Assembly: GCA_933228675.1 (NCBI GenBank)
Contig: OW121741.1
Coordinates: 119,767,564 to 119,831,563 of the forward strand
Source: Stomorhina lunata
Taxonomy: Eukaryota; Arthropoda; Insecta; Diptera; Rhiniidae
DNA length: 64,000 nt
Direction: 5' to 3'
In this document: piece after piece, positions 1 through 11,742 of the stretch
Position numbering within the stretch: position 1 is the first letter of the stretch
Layout of the letters: each line of letters begins with the position of its first letter
Translations under genes and position numbers: made by a program
Notes under the pieces: model-generated
Told to the model about the DNA's origin: nothing
The model's database searches: none
What the model saw: only the letters and a program-made list of their open reading frames with translations

Positions 1-1769
1 ATCTTTTTTAAGGGAGTTAATATTTTTACACTTTGTATCGTAAAACAAAAAAATATTATTTTTCTACTTTTAAAAGGAAAATAATTTCAATTTTTGATAT
101 TTTGTAGAAATGACATAGATAAAGATATCTCAATGGAAATTTGTAGTCATGTAGACCAATAAGATATAAAAGCAATAGACTAAAAAAAATTTCAATTTTA
201 ACTAAAAAATTCCCCAATTCCCAACCCGGGAAAAAAGGGTTTCAAAAAATGAGTTTTTTTACAAAAATGGCAACACTGACTCTATTTGCAGCTCGTTTCA
301 GAAAAAACTTTTCTAATCAATAAAAGATATATTAGAAAATATGGACATTATTATTTTTTTCAAATCGGTGCTTTGCCTTTTGAGAAATTTTTATTTAAAC
401 CAAAATTTTTTTTTACAAATTGGCATTTTTTGGAGAGGGCATGTGCGAGGACCAAAAGTCCAATTAGCAAGAAATTTGATTTATAAGCATTCTCATTATG
501 TTTTCTTTTAAAAACTTTAAAAATATTTTTATGTTTCTTAAGAAAATATTTTTTTATTAGTGAAAAAATATAGCTATCTTTTAGGGAAAAACTCACAAAA
601 AAGCGAAATTTTTTTTAAGTTTCAACTTTGAATATTTTTAACTTTTAAACGAAAGAAGATATCTATAACCAACTTGCACAAAAATTATTAAGAATTTTGT
701 TAAAATTTTAACGAATATTCTTAAAAAATTTTTGATTTTCAGATGCGTCCACCAGATCAAAAAAAGCTTAAAAAAATAGGTAAAAAATCAACCCAAAAAT
801 TCCTTTTTATCCAAATATCTCGAAACCCAAAGGAGATAACCTACACATGTAAGCGTATTTTTTGTAGACCTTCTGAAGGAGAACTTAAGTTTAAAATTTC
901 TTTTCAATCCATTCATAAATGGATTTTTGGCGAATTTTTAAAAAAGTCGAACACCCGAGGTGACCAACTTTGAAGGTCCATCAATCACTCTTCAGACCCC
1001 GCATGGGCCAGTGCTTTTGAAAACCAACTTGAATACTCCTTGACTATCACCATGCCGAATTTCATTTAAATATCTCCAGTCGTTAAAAAGTTACGGAATT
1101 ATTTCCAAAAAAAAGCGTCCGTAAACCACTGTGCCATGGGCTATATGTTTTAAATTATTTTTTTTTTGTGTTATCATAACATGTACTTTTATCTACCCAT
1201 TCTATCTTATAGGTAAACACCGCCTTACTATTATCAAATCAATCCCATTGTGCACATAATATTGGTACTGGAACCGAACTAATAATATTAATCGTATATC
1301 CATTAAGATAATATATATATGTAAATTCCATATTTAAATAAAATTGCTAATAATGTACATATGTATATACATAGATTTAAATGAATAAAATAAATATTAC
1401 AATACAGAGCCATTGATATCATTTTAGTATTATTACTGGTAATAATTAATGATATCATTATAATATCGTTATTTTTTAAAATCTCGACAAATATCGCGAA
1501 ACTATCGTTCTGCCTCTTATTATCGGTATCGTTAATGATATAATTTTTTTCAAAAATTATAATATCATTATCAAGTGTACCTTTTGTTAGGAGAAAGCTA
1601 TTACTTTCGAGTCTAAAATGATATCATTCTCGGAATTGCTTACCGAGAAAATGATATCGTTATGATATCATTACGATATCGTTTGGTTTGTTGGGTCATT
1701 TCAAAATTTAATTATATTAAATTTTTTTGATTTTAATCTGATTCGAAGGCGTGTAGACCACCTCAGAAG
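1..1769. other. AT-rich non-coding stretch, no gene recognised
   Basis: No open frame here shows a recognisable domain; the frames present are short and biased to Lys, Phe, Ile and Asn, as expected from AT-rich DNA. Around 960-1,140 the base composition is more even, with a run including CCGCATGGGCCAG, which suggests an old dispersed repeat or a remnant of once-unique sequence that I cannot name. A cluster of GATATC-containing dyads at 1,410-1,690 is listed separately. Confidence 0.5.
1410..1690. repeat. Cluster of ATGATATCAT-like dyads
   Basis: The palindromic core GATATC, or a near form (TATCGT, ATATCATT), recurs about a dozen times in 280 bp. One pair forms a larger imperfect hairpin near 1,618-1,665: GATATCATTCTCGG on the left and CCGAGA followed by AATGATATC on the right, with a 9-nt loop and a 2-nt bulge. 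This is not a regular tandem repeat. It could be a decayed satellite, a foldback end, or a cluster of protein-binding sites; the sequence does not decide. Confidence 0.5.
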
Positions 1770-2310
1770 TAAAAAATTTTCGAGATAAATTTTCATAGAA
1801 AAATTATCGAGACAAATTTTTATAGAGAAATTTTGGAGACAAATTTTTATAGAAAAATTTTTGGAACAAATTTTTCTATAAAAATTTTCGAGACAAATTT
1901 TTCTATAAAAATTTTCGAGACAAATTTTTATAGAAAAATTTTCGAGACAAATTTTTATAGAAAAATTTTCGAAACAAATTTTTATAGAAAATTATAGAAA
2001 TTATAGAAAAATTATAGAAAAATTTTCGAGACAAATTTTTATAGAAAAATTTTCGAGACAAATTTTTATAGAAAAATTTTCGAGACAAATTTTTATGAAA
2101 AAAAATTTTATAAATAAATTTTTATGAAAAAAATTGTTGACACAAATTTTCCAATTATCTCTTAAATTCAAATAATTAACTTAAAAAAATTTTTATGAAA
2201 AAAATTTTAGAGACAAATTTTTATGAAAAAAAAATTAACAGATAAGTTTTTGTAAAAAAAATACTAGACAAATTTTTTATAAAAAAATTTTCGAGATCAG
2301 TTTTTACTAT
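1770..2310. repeat. 27-bp satellite array (family A), short block
   Basis: Tandem copies of a 27-bp unit containing the arm AAAAATTT, a 7-nt centre TCGAGAC and the complementary arm AAATTTTT. Copies are clean from about 1,900 to 2,095 and decay to both sides, with variants reading GAAAAAAATTTT up to about 2,310. It is the same family and orientation as the larger array at 5.59-7.56 kb. Confidence 0.9.
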
Positions 2311-2578
2311 AATAACTGTTGTGGGTTTTAAGTTATTTGATTTCAAAAATAAAAAAATCATTTTTCCCTTTGACTTTTTTTAGTTTTTGACCCTCTGTGC
2401 ATTTGTCGCTAAACACATAATTTTTTAAAAAATACTGACATATAGCCAGCAGTTTAGGAAAAAAAGCAGTAAAATCCGTCTTTAGATATTTTGAACAACT
2501 TAATGTTCAGAAATTTCCAAAGTCAAATATTTTTCGCTGGATTTTTTTGTCAAAAAAATTATTTAGTATAAATACTAT

Positions 2579-3640
2579 AGCAATCGGTTCATATTTAACC
2601 TATAATACCCGCAGTCGAAAATGACAAATCTGGCGAAAGACCTCTTATGTTATTAACATTAACTTTAAAACTCTGGTTTGGGATTTTTTGTAAAAAGCAT
2701 GAAACAAATTTAAATTTAAATACAAATATCTTCGTCTGTGTTAATGGTACTTTTTCAGGTTTAACATTTTTTGGATCTGTGAGGTCTTAGGAATCTAATG
2801 ATGTCCGAAACTTTTAGCTGTAACGATTATGTAAACTACAGATCTAAAAATTGTAAAATAAGCCAATACAAAATATGTATATTTCAGAAATTTCCGATAT
2901 TTCAACAAACTTTGCCACTTTTTAAAAATATTTTATTTATTATGGTTCCTGAGAGTCCATAGAATCAAATGACTATAATATTCTTCTAATACTTTAATCA
3001 GGGTCTTTAAAATATAGATTTGAACATGTGAAATACTTTTCGTTAACAGACTGTCATTAAAGAAGTTAAACTTTTTTCCATGACTATGTTAAGAAATATT
3101 TAATTATATTTATATAAATACGAGTATACAAATTATTGTAATCGGTTCATATTTAACCAATAAGACCCGTTGTCGGAAATGACATAAATCTGGCGAAAGA
3201 TCACTTATGTTATTAACATAAACTTTAAAACTCTAGTTTGGAATTCTTTGTGAAAAGTATAAAACAAATTCAATTTTGAATGCAAATATCTTTGTCTGTG
3301 TTAATGGTATTTTACAAAAATTAACACTTTATGGATCTGCGAGGTCTTGGGAATCTAAGGTCAACTTGAAGCTATAGTGATCAAGTCAACTACAAATCTA
3401 AAAATTGTAAAATAAGAAAAAAATGTATTTAGCAATTTTTTAGATATTTTGTAATGTTTTTAAAATTGTTTGTATATTTTGGTTCTTGAGAGTTTATAGA
3501 TTCAAATGACTATAATATCATTTCAATTCTATTATCAAGGGCTTAAAAATATTGATTTGAACATGTACAATTTTTTTCGCTAACAGACTATTATTAAGGA
3601 AGGTAAACTTTTTCCCATGAATATGTAAGAAATGTTTAAT
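2579..3640. repeat. Two-copy tandem duplication, about 0.56-kb unit
   Basis: Copy 1 runs from about 2,579 to 3,107 and copy 2 from about 3,137 to 3,640. Shared landmarks in the same order are AATCGGTTCATATTTAACC (2,582 and 3,140), TCTGGCGAAAGA, TTATGTTATTAACAT, TCTGTGTTAATGGTA, ATCTAAAAATTGTAAAATAAG, a CTTGAGAGT/CCTGAGAGT block and ATTTGAACATGT. The offset falls from 558 bp at the start to about 538 bp at the end because of deletions in copy 2. Divergence looks moderate, so this is an old duplication. Neither copy has an open frame, and the original unit is unidentified. Confidence 0.85.
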
Positions 3641-5130
3641 ACAAATTGCAATGTTTAATACAAAATTGCAATAAACTACTTACAACTACAAACAACAAAA
3701 GTTGGCAAAACAACAAAATCAAAGTTTTTTTTATTTTTGTTTAAATAAATTTATATTATACCTTTTCTAGACGATATAAGAAATTATGTTGATATTCAGT
3801 TGTGGATGAAAAAGTTTTCAAAAAAATACTTTCAAATAATTTTAATATCCTTTTTATAATGAGCAATAAGCAACACTTGTCTTTCACCAGCACAAGCTAA
3901 ACGTAGAAGTTACTCTAAGGATTTTGCCAGGAGACAAACACTAAATAATCCTTTACACAAGCCTTTAGATGAAAGTTATTTCTAAATGCTGATGGTTTGA
4001 GAGAAGTTTCGGAAATTTTGTTGTTGGAAATTTTGATGGTTTTAAATTGTTTGCAACTGGTAAATATTTTATTTAATTTGCATATTTTTAGGGTTTTAGG
4101 ATTAAATGCTCTAACAATATTTTTAAGGAATTTTAATTTTTAGATTTTATTAAAACACTTAAGCAAATTTTAGATTTTGTAGAGATTAGTTATTTAATGA
4201 ATTTTGTATTTGTTTTGATTTATTAAATTTAGTTAAGTGAGAACTATGTTGCCTTAATTTTACACTTGATTATGACAACAATTTTTTAGCCGTTAAATAT
4301 TTTGAACTTATACTTCTTAAAGACAGTAATATAAATTTAAGAAATAAATTTATTTTAATTTTTCTCGATTTTTTTCTATTTTTTCTAAATTTTCTTTAAG
4401 TTTCATAAATTTAAATTTTTCATGTTTTCATTTTCTTTTTGAATTTTTTCAAATTTTTAATAAGAACCCACAATTTGTGACATTTTTCTTAAAATGCATT
4501 TCTTTATTTTTTATCTCGATTTCAAAAGGGGATTTTCTTGTCTTCGCAATTTATTTGATTTTTCTTTTCTATCCCAAAAAAATTACACTTTTTCTTATAA
4601 GAAAGTGAATGGTGATGAAGCAACCAACAAAAAAAAACACACTTTAGTACACCGAATCTTTTTCAGAACTTTTCTCTACTAGAACTCAACACAAAAAACT
4701 ATAGACCCATTTGTATATATTTTTTCTTTGACCGGCAAATTATCCGTTATAGCTGAACCGTTCAAATACGCGCTAGTAAAATGACTAAATTTTCCAACAG
4801 TAAATTTTTGTAAACCCCGAGAAAACACTTCGGCTCTGTGAGCACAAACAAACAAGAAGACAAGAAAAAAACGAATGTTATTCGAAAGAGCACACGACAG
4901 GCATTAACATTAACAGTAATACAAAAACATAAAACACACACAAGCCCATACACAAACTTCGGGCTAAATGCAACATTCACATATAAAAGAGGCCCAAAAA
5001 CAGCTGACATTTTCGAAAAGGCTTTTGCTTTATTCTGTGCTTGGGTAAATGTTGTTTTCTTTTATTACATTACAACAACAATAACAACAGACACGCTCCA
5101 TAACTGTAACCTAAAGTAAACAAACACTTT

Positions 5131-5150
5131 ACGAGGGCTCGTGCCCTCGT
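5131..5150. other. GC-rich perfect hairpin
   Basis: ACGAGGGC, a TCGT loop, then GCCCTCGT: an 8-bp perfect stem with five or more G-C pairs in otherwise AT-rich DNA. It lies about 140 bp downstream of TATAAAAG at 4,982. Possibly a structured RNA element or a transposon relic; function unknown. Confidence 0.5.
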
Positions 5151-5584
5151 TCGTAATTTCTACTTAATGTTGAGGCCGTATGCTCCATAATTGATGTTGG
5201 TTCGTCTCTGTTTGTGCTCAAACAAACAACAATTTTGAGAGAGTCAATTTTCCTAACATTTATGTTGTCTGGGGATTTTTATGTTATTTATAAATTTATG
5301 CTAAAATTTACATTAAATGGGAGTCATTTTGCATATTAACGGTATTTTGGTTTGTTTGGAGTGCCAGAGAGCTCTGTTAGGGCAAATTTAACTAAATATT
5401 TGTACGAAAAGGCTGAATATGTTATGGGATACGGAAATTATTGCAGACTTACATTTGATAAATAGGAAATAGGTATAATTGAAATTTGATCTGAAACATA
5501 AATGTAGTCCATAATTTTAATTTATATCAACTATAAGAAAATTAACTTCATATCTACTAAAAGATGGCACATAAAATTTTTGAT

Positions 5585-7560
5585 AAAAATTAAAAAAAAT
5601 TTCGATAAAAGTTTTTGTAAAAATTAAAAAAAATTTCGATAAAAGTTTTTGTAAAAATTATCAAGACACATTTTTGATAAGAAAAAAAAATTAAGACTAA
5701 TTTTTTTTTAGAAAAATTTTCGAGACAAATTTTTATAGAAAAATTTTCGAGACAAATTTTTATAGAAAAATTTTCGACACAAATTTTTATAGAAAAATTT
5801 TCGAGACAAATTTTTATAGAAAAATTTTCGAGACAAATTTTTATAGAAAAATTTTCGAGACAAATTTTTATAGAAAAATTTTCGAGACAAATTTTTATAG
5901 AAAAATTTTCGAGACAAATTTTTATAGAAAAATTTTCGAGACAAATTTTTATAGAAAAATTTTCGAGACAAATTTTTATAGAAAAATTTTCGAGACAAAT
6001 TTTTATAGAAAAATTTTCGAGACAAATTTTTATAGAAAAATTTTCGAGACAAATTTTTATAGAAAAATTTTCGAGACAAATTTTTATAGAAAAATTTTCG
6101 AGACAAATTTTTATAGAAAAATTTTCGAGACAAATTTTTATAGAAAAATTTTCGAGACAAATTTTTATAGAAAAATTTTCGAGACAAATTTTTATAGAAA
6201 AATTTTCGAGACAAATTTTTATAGAAAAATTTTCGAGACAAATTTTTATAGAAAAATTTTCGAGACGCATTTTTATAGAATAATTGAAGAGACGCATTTT
6301 TATAGAAAAATTTTCAAGACAAATTTTTTTTAGAAAAAATTTCAAGAAAAATTTTTATAGAAAAATTTTCGACACAAAATTTTATAGAAAAAATTTCGAT
6401 ATGAAATTTTAAAAGAAAAATTTTCGATATAAAATTTAAAAAAAAAAAAATTTCGATATAATATTTTTATCGAAAAATTTTCATAGACAATTTTTCGATA
6501 CAAAATTTTTATAGAAAAAATTTTGATACAAAATTTATATAGAAAATATTTCGAAAAAAAATTTTTCTATAAAATTTTTCGATATAAAATTTTTAAAGAA
6601 ATTTTTCGATACAAAATTTTTATAGAAACATTTCTAGAGAAAATTTCTATAAAAAAAAATTTCTAGACAAAATTTCCAGACAAATTTTTATAGAAAAATT
6701 TTCGACACAAATTTGTATAGAAAAATTTTCGAGACAAATTTTTATAGAAAAATTTTCGAGACAAATTTTTATAGAAAAATTTTCGAGACAAATTTTTATA
6801 GAAAAATTTTCGAGACAAATTTTTATAGAAAAATTTTCGAGACAAATTTTTATAGAAAAATTTTCGAGACAAATTTTTATAGAAAAATTTTCGAGACAAA
6901 TTTTTATAGAAAAATTTTCGAGACAAATTTTTATAGAAAAATTTTCGAGACAAATTTTTATAGCAAAATTTTCGAGACAAATTTTTATAGAAAAATTTTC
7001 GAGACAACTTTTTGTAAAAAAATTTTCAAGACAAATTTTTATAGAAAAATTTTCGAGACAAATATTGATGGAAAAATTTTCGATACAAATATTTATAGAA
7101 AATTTTTCGATACAAAATTTTTTTACAAAAACTTTCGATACAAAATTTTCTTACAAAAATTTTCGATACAAAATTTTCTTACAAAAATTTTCGATACAAA
7201 ATTTCTTTACAAAAATTTTCGATACAAAATTTTTATAGAAAAATTTTCGAAACCAAACTTTTTTAGAAAAATTTTCAATACAAAATTTAGGTAGAAAAAT
7301 TTTCGAAGCTAAATTTTTATAGAAAATTTTTCGATACAAAATTTATATGAATTTTAAATTTTGATACAAAATTTATAAAGAAAAATTTGCGATACAAAGA
7401 TTTTTTTTAGAAAAATTTTCGATACAAATATTTTAAAGAAAAAAATTTCCATAAAAAGTTGTTTATAGACAAATTTTTAATAAAAATTTTTATAGAAAAA
7501 TTTTCAATACAAAATTTGTATAGAAAAATTTTCGAGACAATAGTATACAAAATTTTTTGA
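5585..7560. repeat. 27/28-bp satellite array (family A), main block
   Basis: Blocks at about 5,703-6,345 and 6,663-7,065 are highly homogeneous 27-mers with arm AAAAATTT, centre TCGAGAC and arm AAATTTTT. Between and after them (6,345-6,660 and 7,065-7,560) the unit shifts to a diverged 28-bp form carrying GATACAAAATTTT in place of GAGACAAATTT. Because 27 is a multiple of three, both strands show long repetitive open frames (up to 251 codons on the minus strand) that are not genes. The array lies head-to-head with the inverted array at 9.6-11.0 kb. Confidence 0.95.
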
Positions 7561-7904
7561 ACAAAATTACACTGTGATAAAAAAGTTATTTTTGTTTGTA
7601 ATATAAATGCCAATAAAATTGCCATTTCTTGGCTGATTTTTAAAAGGACATTTTTTTAGTGAGGCAAGGCATGTATCCTTCAAAATGTAGAAAAAAAAAT
7701 TAAGTAGTTTTAAAAATAAAAAGTTACGATTTTTTTTACTTAAATTTTCGTGAATAGAGATTTTAAGCAATATTTGCTGTTAAAAAATATACTTAACGAA
7801 GTGACCAAAAGAAATTGTTACTACTTTCGTACTCTATGGACTCCCCCAAAACAGAATTGGTTTGTGAGAACCCCTGCATTTTTTTTTCTTTACATTTGGA
7901 TCAC
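7561..7904. other. Spacer between family A blocks
   Basis: AT-rich DNA with no satellite units and no convincing gene; overlapping short open frames here have no recognisable domain. A slightly more balanced patch at 7,800-7,880 carries no feature I can name. Confidence 0.4.
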
Positions 7905-8045
7905 AGTGTTATTATAGAAAATTTTTCGATACTAAATTTTTATAGGAAAATTTTCGAGACAAAATTTTTATAGAAAAATTTTCTATACAAAATCTTTATG
8001 GACAAATTTTCGATATATAATTTTTATAGAAAAATTTTTATGAAA
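7905..8045. repeat. Family A satellite, outlying block of about five units
   Basis: Five diverged 28-bp units with GATACTAAATTTTTATAGG-type sequence, same orientation as the 5.6-7.6 kb array and separated from it by 340 bp of unrelated DNA. Confidence 0.85.
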
Positions 8046-8142
8046 AAAAAAAGATATTGACTAAGATTTACATATACTACAACATTTATAAAGACTTAGC
8101 TTACTTTAGCTTTTATCATTCTTCAATTTGAATTATATAAGT

Positions 8143-8168
8143 CGATATCGAATCTCTTTTCGATATCG
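8143..8168. other. Perfect hairpin CGATATCGAA/TTCGATATCG
   Basis: A 10-bp perfect stem around a 6-nt loop (TCTCTT). The arm itself contains the palindrome CGATATCG. It resembles the GATATC-rich cluster at 1.41-1.69 kb, and the two lie on opposite sides of the family A arrays. Confidence 0.6.
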
Positions 8169-8889
8169 CGTGACTTTAAGCGATAATCTTTCCAGTTTGC
8201 TTACTTTTCAATTATGATATCATTTCTGTTGATATTAGTACCATAACTTATACATAATTAATTGTATTTTATTACAAAAAATTACAAGAAAATTACTAAG
8301 TAATCAAATAGTTTTGGCATGTTAACAACACTTAATATAACCATTATGAGTTATGATTATAAAAATATTTTATTAATCCAGCAAATTAATTATAAGACAC
8401 CCACAATATTAGTATTATTAATATGAAACCAAGAAAAGATGTTAACTTTATGACAGCCATAAAATTATTCCTTTCTTATTTATTTAGGTCATGCAACAGT
8501 AACTAGTTCTAAGGAAATTGCAAAGGAAATATACTTATCTACTGAGTGTATAATTAATATGTTCAATTTAATGACTCTTTATTATCCTGATGCATAGAAA
8601 TTTCTTAAGTGAAATATCCTGTCATCTAAAGACTCCTTACAGTTCATTGGCATTAATGACAATCAATTAAACTAATAATAATGTCATCTTTTAACACGCA
8701 CTTTTACACAGAATTAGTAAGCGAAAGTCTTTTATGAAAATGCTGAAAAGTTGAAGGAACATTTGCTGTCAAACGATTTAACAGTTTCATCGAACTTATT
8801 TTATTAATTTGTTTCTATAACAATAGATTTGTGAAATTAAAACTTACTCAAGCGACCTCTGTGAGAAAAACTTTTGACTTATATATGTA

Positions 8890-9089
8890 TATAAAAGTTT
8901 GAAGCAAGTTGCTTTCAAACCTGCTTATCATACAACATTTTCCAATCAAACATTATGCCTTAACATTTCATACATTAACTTTAACATTTCTTATATTAAC
9001 ATTAGACTGTTAAGGACTTTTACTTAACATACGCATTTTTCTACTTTTAATAAATAAATTTATGGGTTCATCTGCTGCACACACGAAAG
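8890..9089 (+). promoter_or_regulatory. Candidate TATA promoter and short first exon
   Basis: TATAAAAG at 8,890-8,897 is followed at typical spacing by TCA-containing start-like sites (A at 8,917 or 8,930). An ATG at 9,062 opens MGSSAAHTK, which fits an N-myristoylation start (Gly2, small residue at position 6). The run is followed by AAAG and GTAAAA, a plausible splice donor with GT at 9,090. Without splicing the frame ends after 41 codons. An earlier ATG at about 8,954 stops after two codons, which weakens the case. TATA-like strings are common by chance in DNA this AT-rich, so this is only a candidate. Confidence 0.2.
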
Positions 9090-9294
9090 GTAAAAAAAAC
9101 GGAACTACAAAAATTGAGAGTTATATACACGTACATAACATAGATACATACTCGTATATATTTCGATACTCTTGTATACCTAATTAAAGACCTAGAAAAA
9201 CAATAAATGACAATAAGAACAAAAAGACTAGAAAAAGGACAGTGACCTAAAATTTTATAATATATTAAGGATATACTTGTACATAAATATATTA

Positions 9295-9318
9295 TACATA
9301 CATACATACATACATACA

Positions 9319-9348
<30 letters not shown>
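9295..9348. repeat. (CATA)n microsatellite
   Basis: About 13 uninterrupted tetranucleotide repeats of the ACAT/CATA type. The minus-strand open frame through it (Tyr-Val-Cys-Met repeats) is a by-product of the repeat. Confidence 0.95.
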
Positions 9349-9353
<5 letters not shown>

Positions 9354-9596
9354 TTGAAGAACAATAGGCTTTAAAAAATTGTTTTCTAGATAATCAAACT
9401 TTTAATTTTTTATTAATTTTTCTGGCTTTTATTTATTAGATACAATGAGTACAAATACAAAAACTGTAATCAAGGAATAAGAACAATTGCACTAGCCAAC
9501 AAGAGAAATAACTTTGAAGTCTAACTTTGTAATTTCAATCTATTATGCCCCCTAAGTACAAAAACACTAAAAAATTAATTTTGTTTAAGCCTTGAT

Positions 9597-11037
9597 AAAA
9601 AAAATTTTTCTATAAAAATTTTCCTATACAAATTTTGTATGGAAAATTTTTCTATAAAAATTTTGTATCGAAAATTTTTCTATAAAAATTTTGTATCGAA
9701 AATTTTTCTATAAAAATTTTGTATCGAAAATTTTTCTATAAAAATTTTGTATCGAAAATTTTTCTATAAAAATTTTGTATCGAAAATTTTTCTATAAAAA
9801 TTTTGTATCGAAAATCTTTCTATAAAAATTTTGTATTGAAAATTTTTCTATCAAAATTTTGTATCGAAAATTTTTCTATAAAAATTTTGTATCGAAAATT
9901 TTTCTATAAAAATTTTGTATCGAAAATTTTTCTATAAAAATTTTGTATCGAAAATTTTTCTATAAAAATTTTGTATCGAAAATTTTTCTATAAAAATTTT
10001 GTATCGAAAATTTTTCTATAAAAATTTTGTATCGAAAATTTTTCTATAAAAATTTTGTATCGAAAATTTTTCTATAAAAATTTTGTATCGAAAATTTTTC
10101 TATAAAAATTTTGTATCGAAAATTTTTCTATAAAAATTTTGTATCGAAAATTTTTCTATAAAAATTTTGTATCGAAAATTTTTCTATAAAAATTTTGTAT
10201 CGAAAATTTTTCTATAAAAATTTTGTATCGAAAATTTTTCTATAAAAATTTGGTATCGAAAATTTCCCGATAAAAATTTTGTATCGAAAATTTCCCGATA
10301 AAAATTTTGTATCGAAAATTTCCCGATAAAAATTTTGTATCGAAAATTTCCCGATAAAAATTTTGTATCTAAAATTTCCCGATAAAAATTTTGTATCGAA
10401 AATTTCCCGATAAAAATTTTGTATCTAAAATTTCCCGATAAAAATTTTGTATCTAAAATTTTTCTATAAAAATTTTGTATCAAAAATTTTTCTATAAAAA
10501 TTTGGTATCGAAAATTTTTCTATAAAAATTTGGTATCGAAAATTTTTCTATAAAAATTTGTCTCGAAAATTTTTCTATAAAAATTTGTGTCGAAAATTTT
10601 TCTAAAAAAATTTGATTTGGAAAATTTTTCTATAAAAATTTGTCTCAAAAATTTTTCCATAAAAATTTTTTATCGAAAATTTTTCTATAAAAATTTTGTA
10701 TCGAAAATTTATCTTTAAAAATTTGTCTCAAAAATTTTTCTATAAAAATTTGTGTCGAAAATTTTTCTATAAAAATTTGTCTCGAAAATTTTTCTATAAA
10801 AATTTGTCTCGAAAATTTTTCCATAAAAATTTTGTATCGAAAATTTTTCTATAAAAATTTTGTATCGAAAATTTTTCTATAAAAATATTTTTTTTTATAA
10901 AAATTGTATTGAAATTTTTTTAATAAAATTAATCTCGAAAATTTTTCTATAAAAATCTGTATCAAAAAGTTTTCTCTAGAAATATGTATCGAAAATTTTT
11001 CTATAAAAATTTTGTATCGAAATTTTTCTATATCTAA
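9597..11037. repeat. 28-bp satellite array (family A, inverted orientation)
   Basis: About 50 tandem units of 28 bp with arm AAAATTTTT, centre CTAT, arm AAAAATTTT, then GTATCG. The reverse complement matches the 28-bp variant at 7.07-7.56 kb, so this array is inverted relative to it. From about 10,260 to 10,450 a sub-block carries CCCGATAAAAA instead of TTCTATAAAAA. From about 10,555 onward units carrying GTCTCG or GTGTCG (the 27-bp form) alternate with GTATCG units. Homogeneity falls towards the right end. Confidence 0.95.
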
Positions 11038-11742
11038 CTTCATGTCTTAGGTTATGTCTATATCTTAGTATATTTCTTAGTCAGTACGCCGTTATAATTA
11101 TACAAAATTTCTTCGAAACTATTAGCTTTCTCCGAAAAATATTCTTTGTTGTCATCTTTTCTATATTTTCTATATTTAGTCATCTTATCTAATCCTAATT
11201 ATTTTCTTGTTAACCTAAACAAAACCGTCTTGACCTGAAGTGTTCTTTACATAAATACACATAAATCTCATAAAATTAAAGGATTCAATTACAAGAGTTC
11301 TGGAAATTCCCCAAAATTGATGATAAATTTTTACCCACTTATACTAAATATAAAAACATAGAAAGGATTTTTGTTTGCCTGTTAAAATTGGTAAGTGTTT
11401 TTTTTTAACACTTGAGACTTTTTCGAAAAGTATCCTATCTTTTTGGTGACTGTTTATTTATCCTAGTCTTATGAAATATGGTACTTGAGTTTAATATCAA
11501 TCCTTTTCGTTGGTTGTTAGAAATTTTCTAGGGGCCACACATATAAGGAGGAAAATTTAAAAAATGTAAATGAAATCGAAATCAAAGTAAAGTAAGACTA
11601 AACCGCCGTTTATATTACACTTATGTGAATATGACGTTGGAACTTAGTGGGAATGGGAAGTAAGATGAGTCCAAGAAGTAATATTAGTTGTTTGACAATT
11701 TCTAATCGAATTTGGCATTCTTGTTAAAATAGCTATTTGTTT
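11038..11742. other. AT-rich spacer, nothing recognised
   Basis: Lies between the 28-bp and 19-bp satellites. It opens with a small imperfect repeat of TATGTCTATATCTTAG type. No open frame with recognisable content. Confidence 0.5.

Larger units (their letters stand above)
2311..5584. other. AT-rich non-coding stretch between family A arrays
   Basis: No convincing coding region is present. It contains the two-copy 0.56-kb duplication (2,579-3,640) listed separately. At 4,740-5,260 the composition becomes less AT-rich, with a TATAAAAG at 4,982-4,989 and a GC-rich hairpin at 5,131-5,150. The overlapping plus- and minus-strand open frames there (82-93 codons) have no recognisable domain and low-complexity composition, so I do not call a gene. 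A match to the LINE tail at 15.6 kb, TTGAGGCCGTATGCTCCA, lies at about 5,170-5,187. Confidence 0.5.
8046..9596. other. AT-rich stretch with possible promoter and exon
   Basis: Mostly featureless AT-rich DNA between two oppositely oriented family A arrays. It holds a GATATC hairpin (8,143-8,168), a TATA-like box with a short ATG exon candidate (8,890-9,089) and a tetranucleotide microsatellite (9,295-9,348). No conserved protein domain is visible. Confidence 0.5.

Noticed and set aside
4762..5119. Overlapping 82- and 93-codon frames on opposite strands
   Set aside because: Low-complexity composition, no recognisable domain, mutual overlap; kept only as a note on local composition.
5590..6345. 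251-codon minus-strand open frame with a repeated nine-residue motif (and 177-, 114- and 193-codon frames nearby)
   Set aside because: The 27-bp satellite period is nine codons and lacks stops in several frames on both strands; the frames have no other coding evidence.
9597..11037. CRISPR-like array of short dyad repeats
   Set aside because: Units are direct tandem copies without unique spacers, and the context is eukaryotic with retrotransposons.
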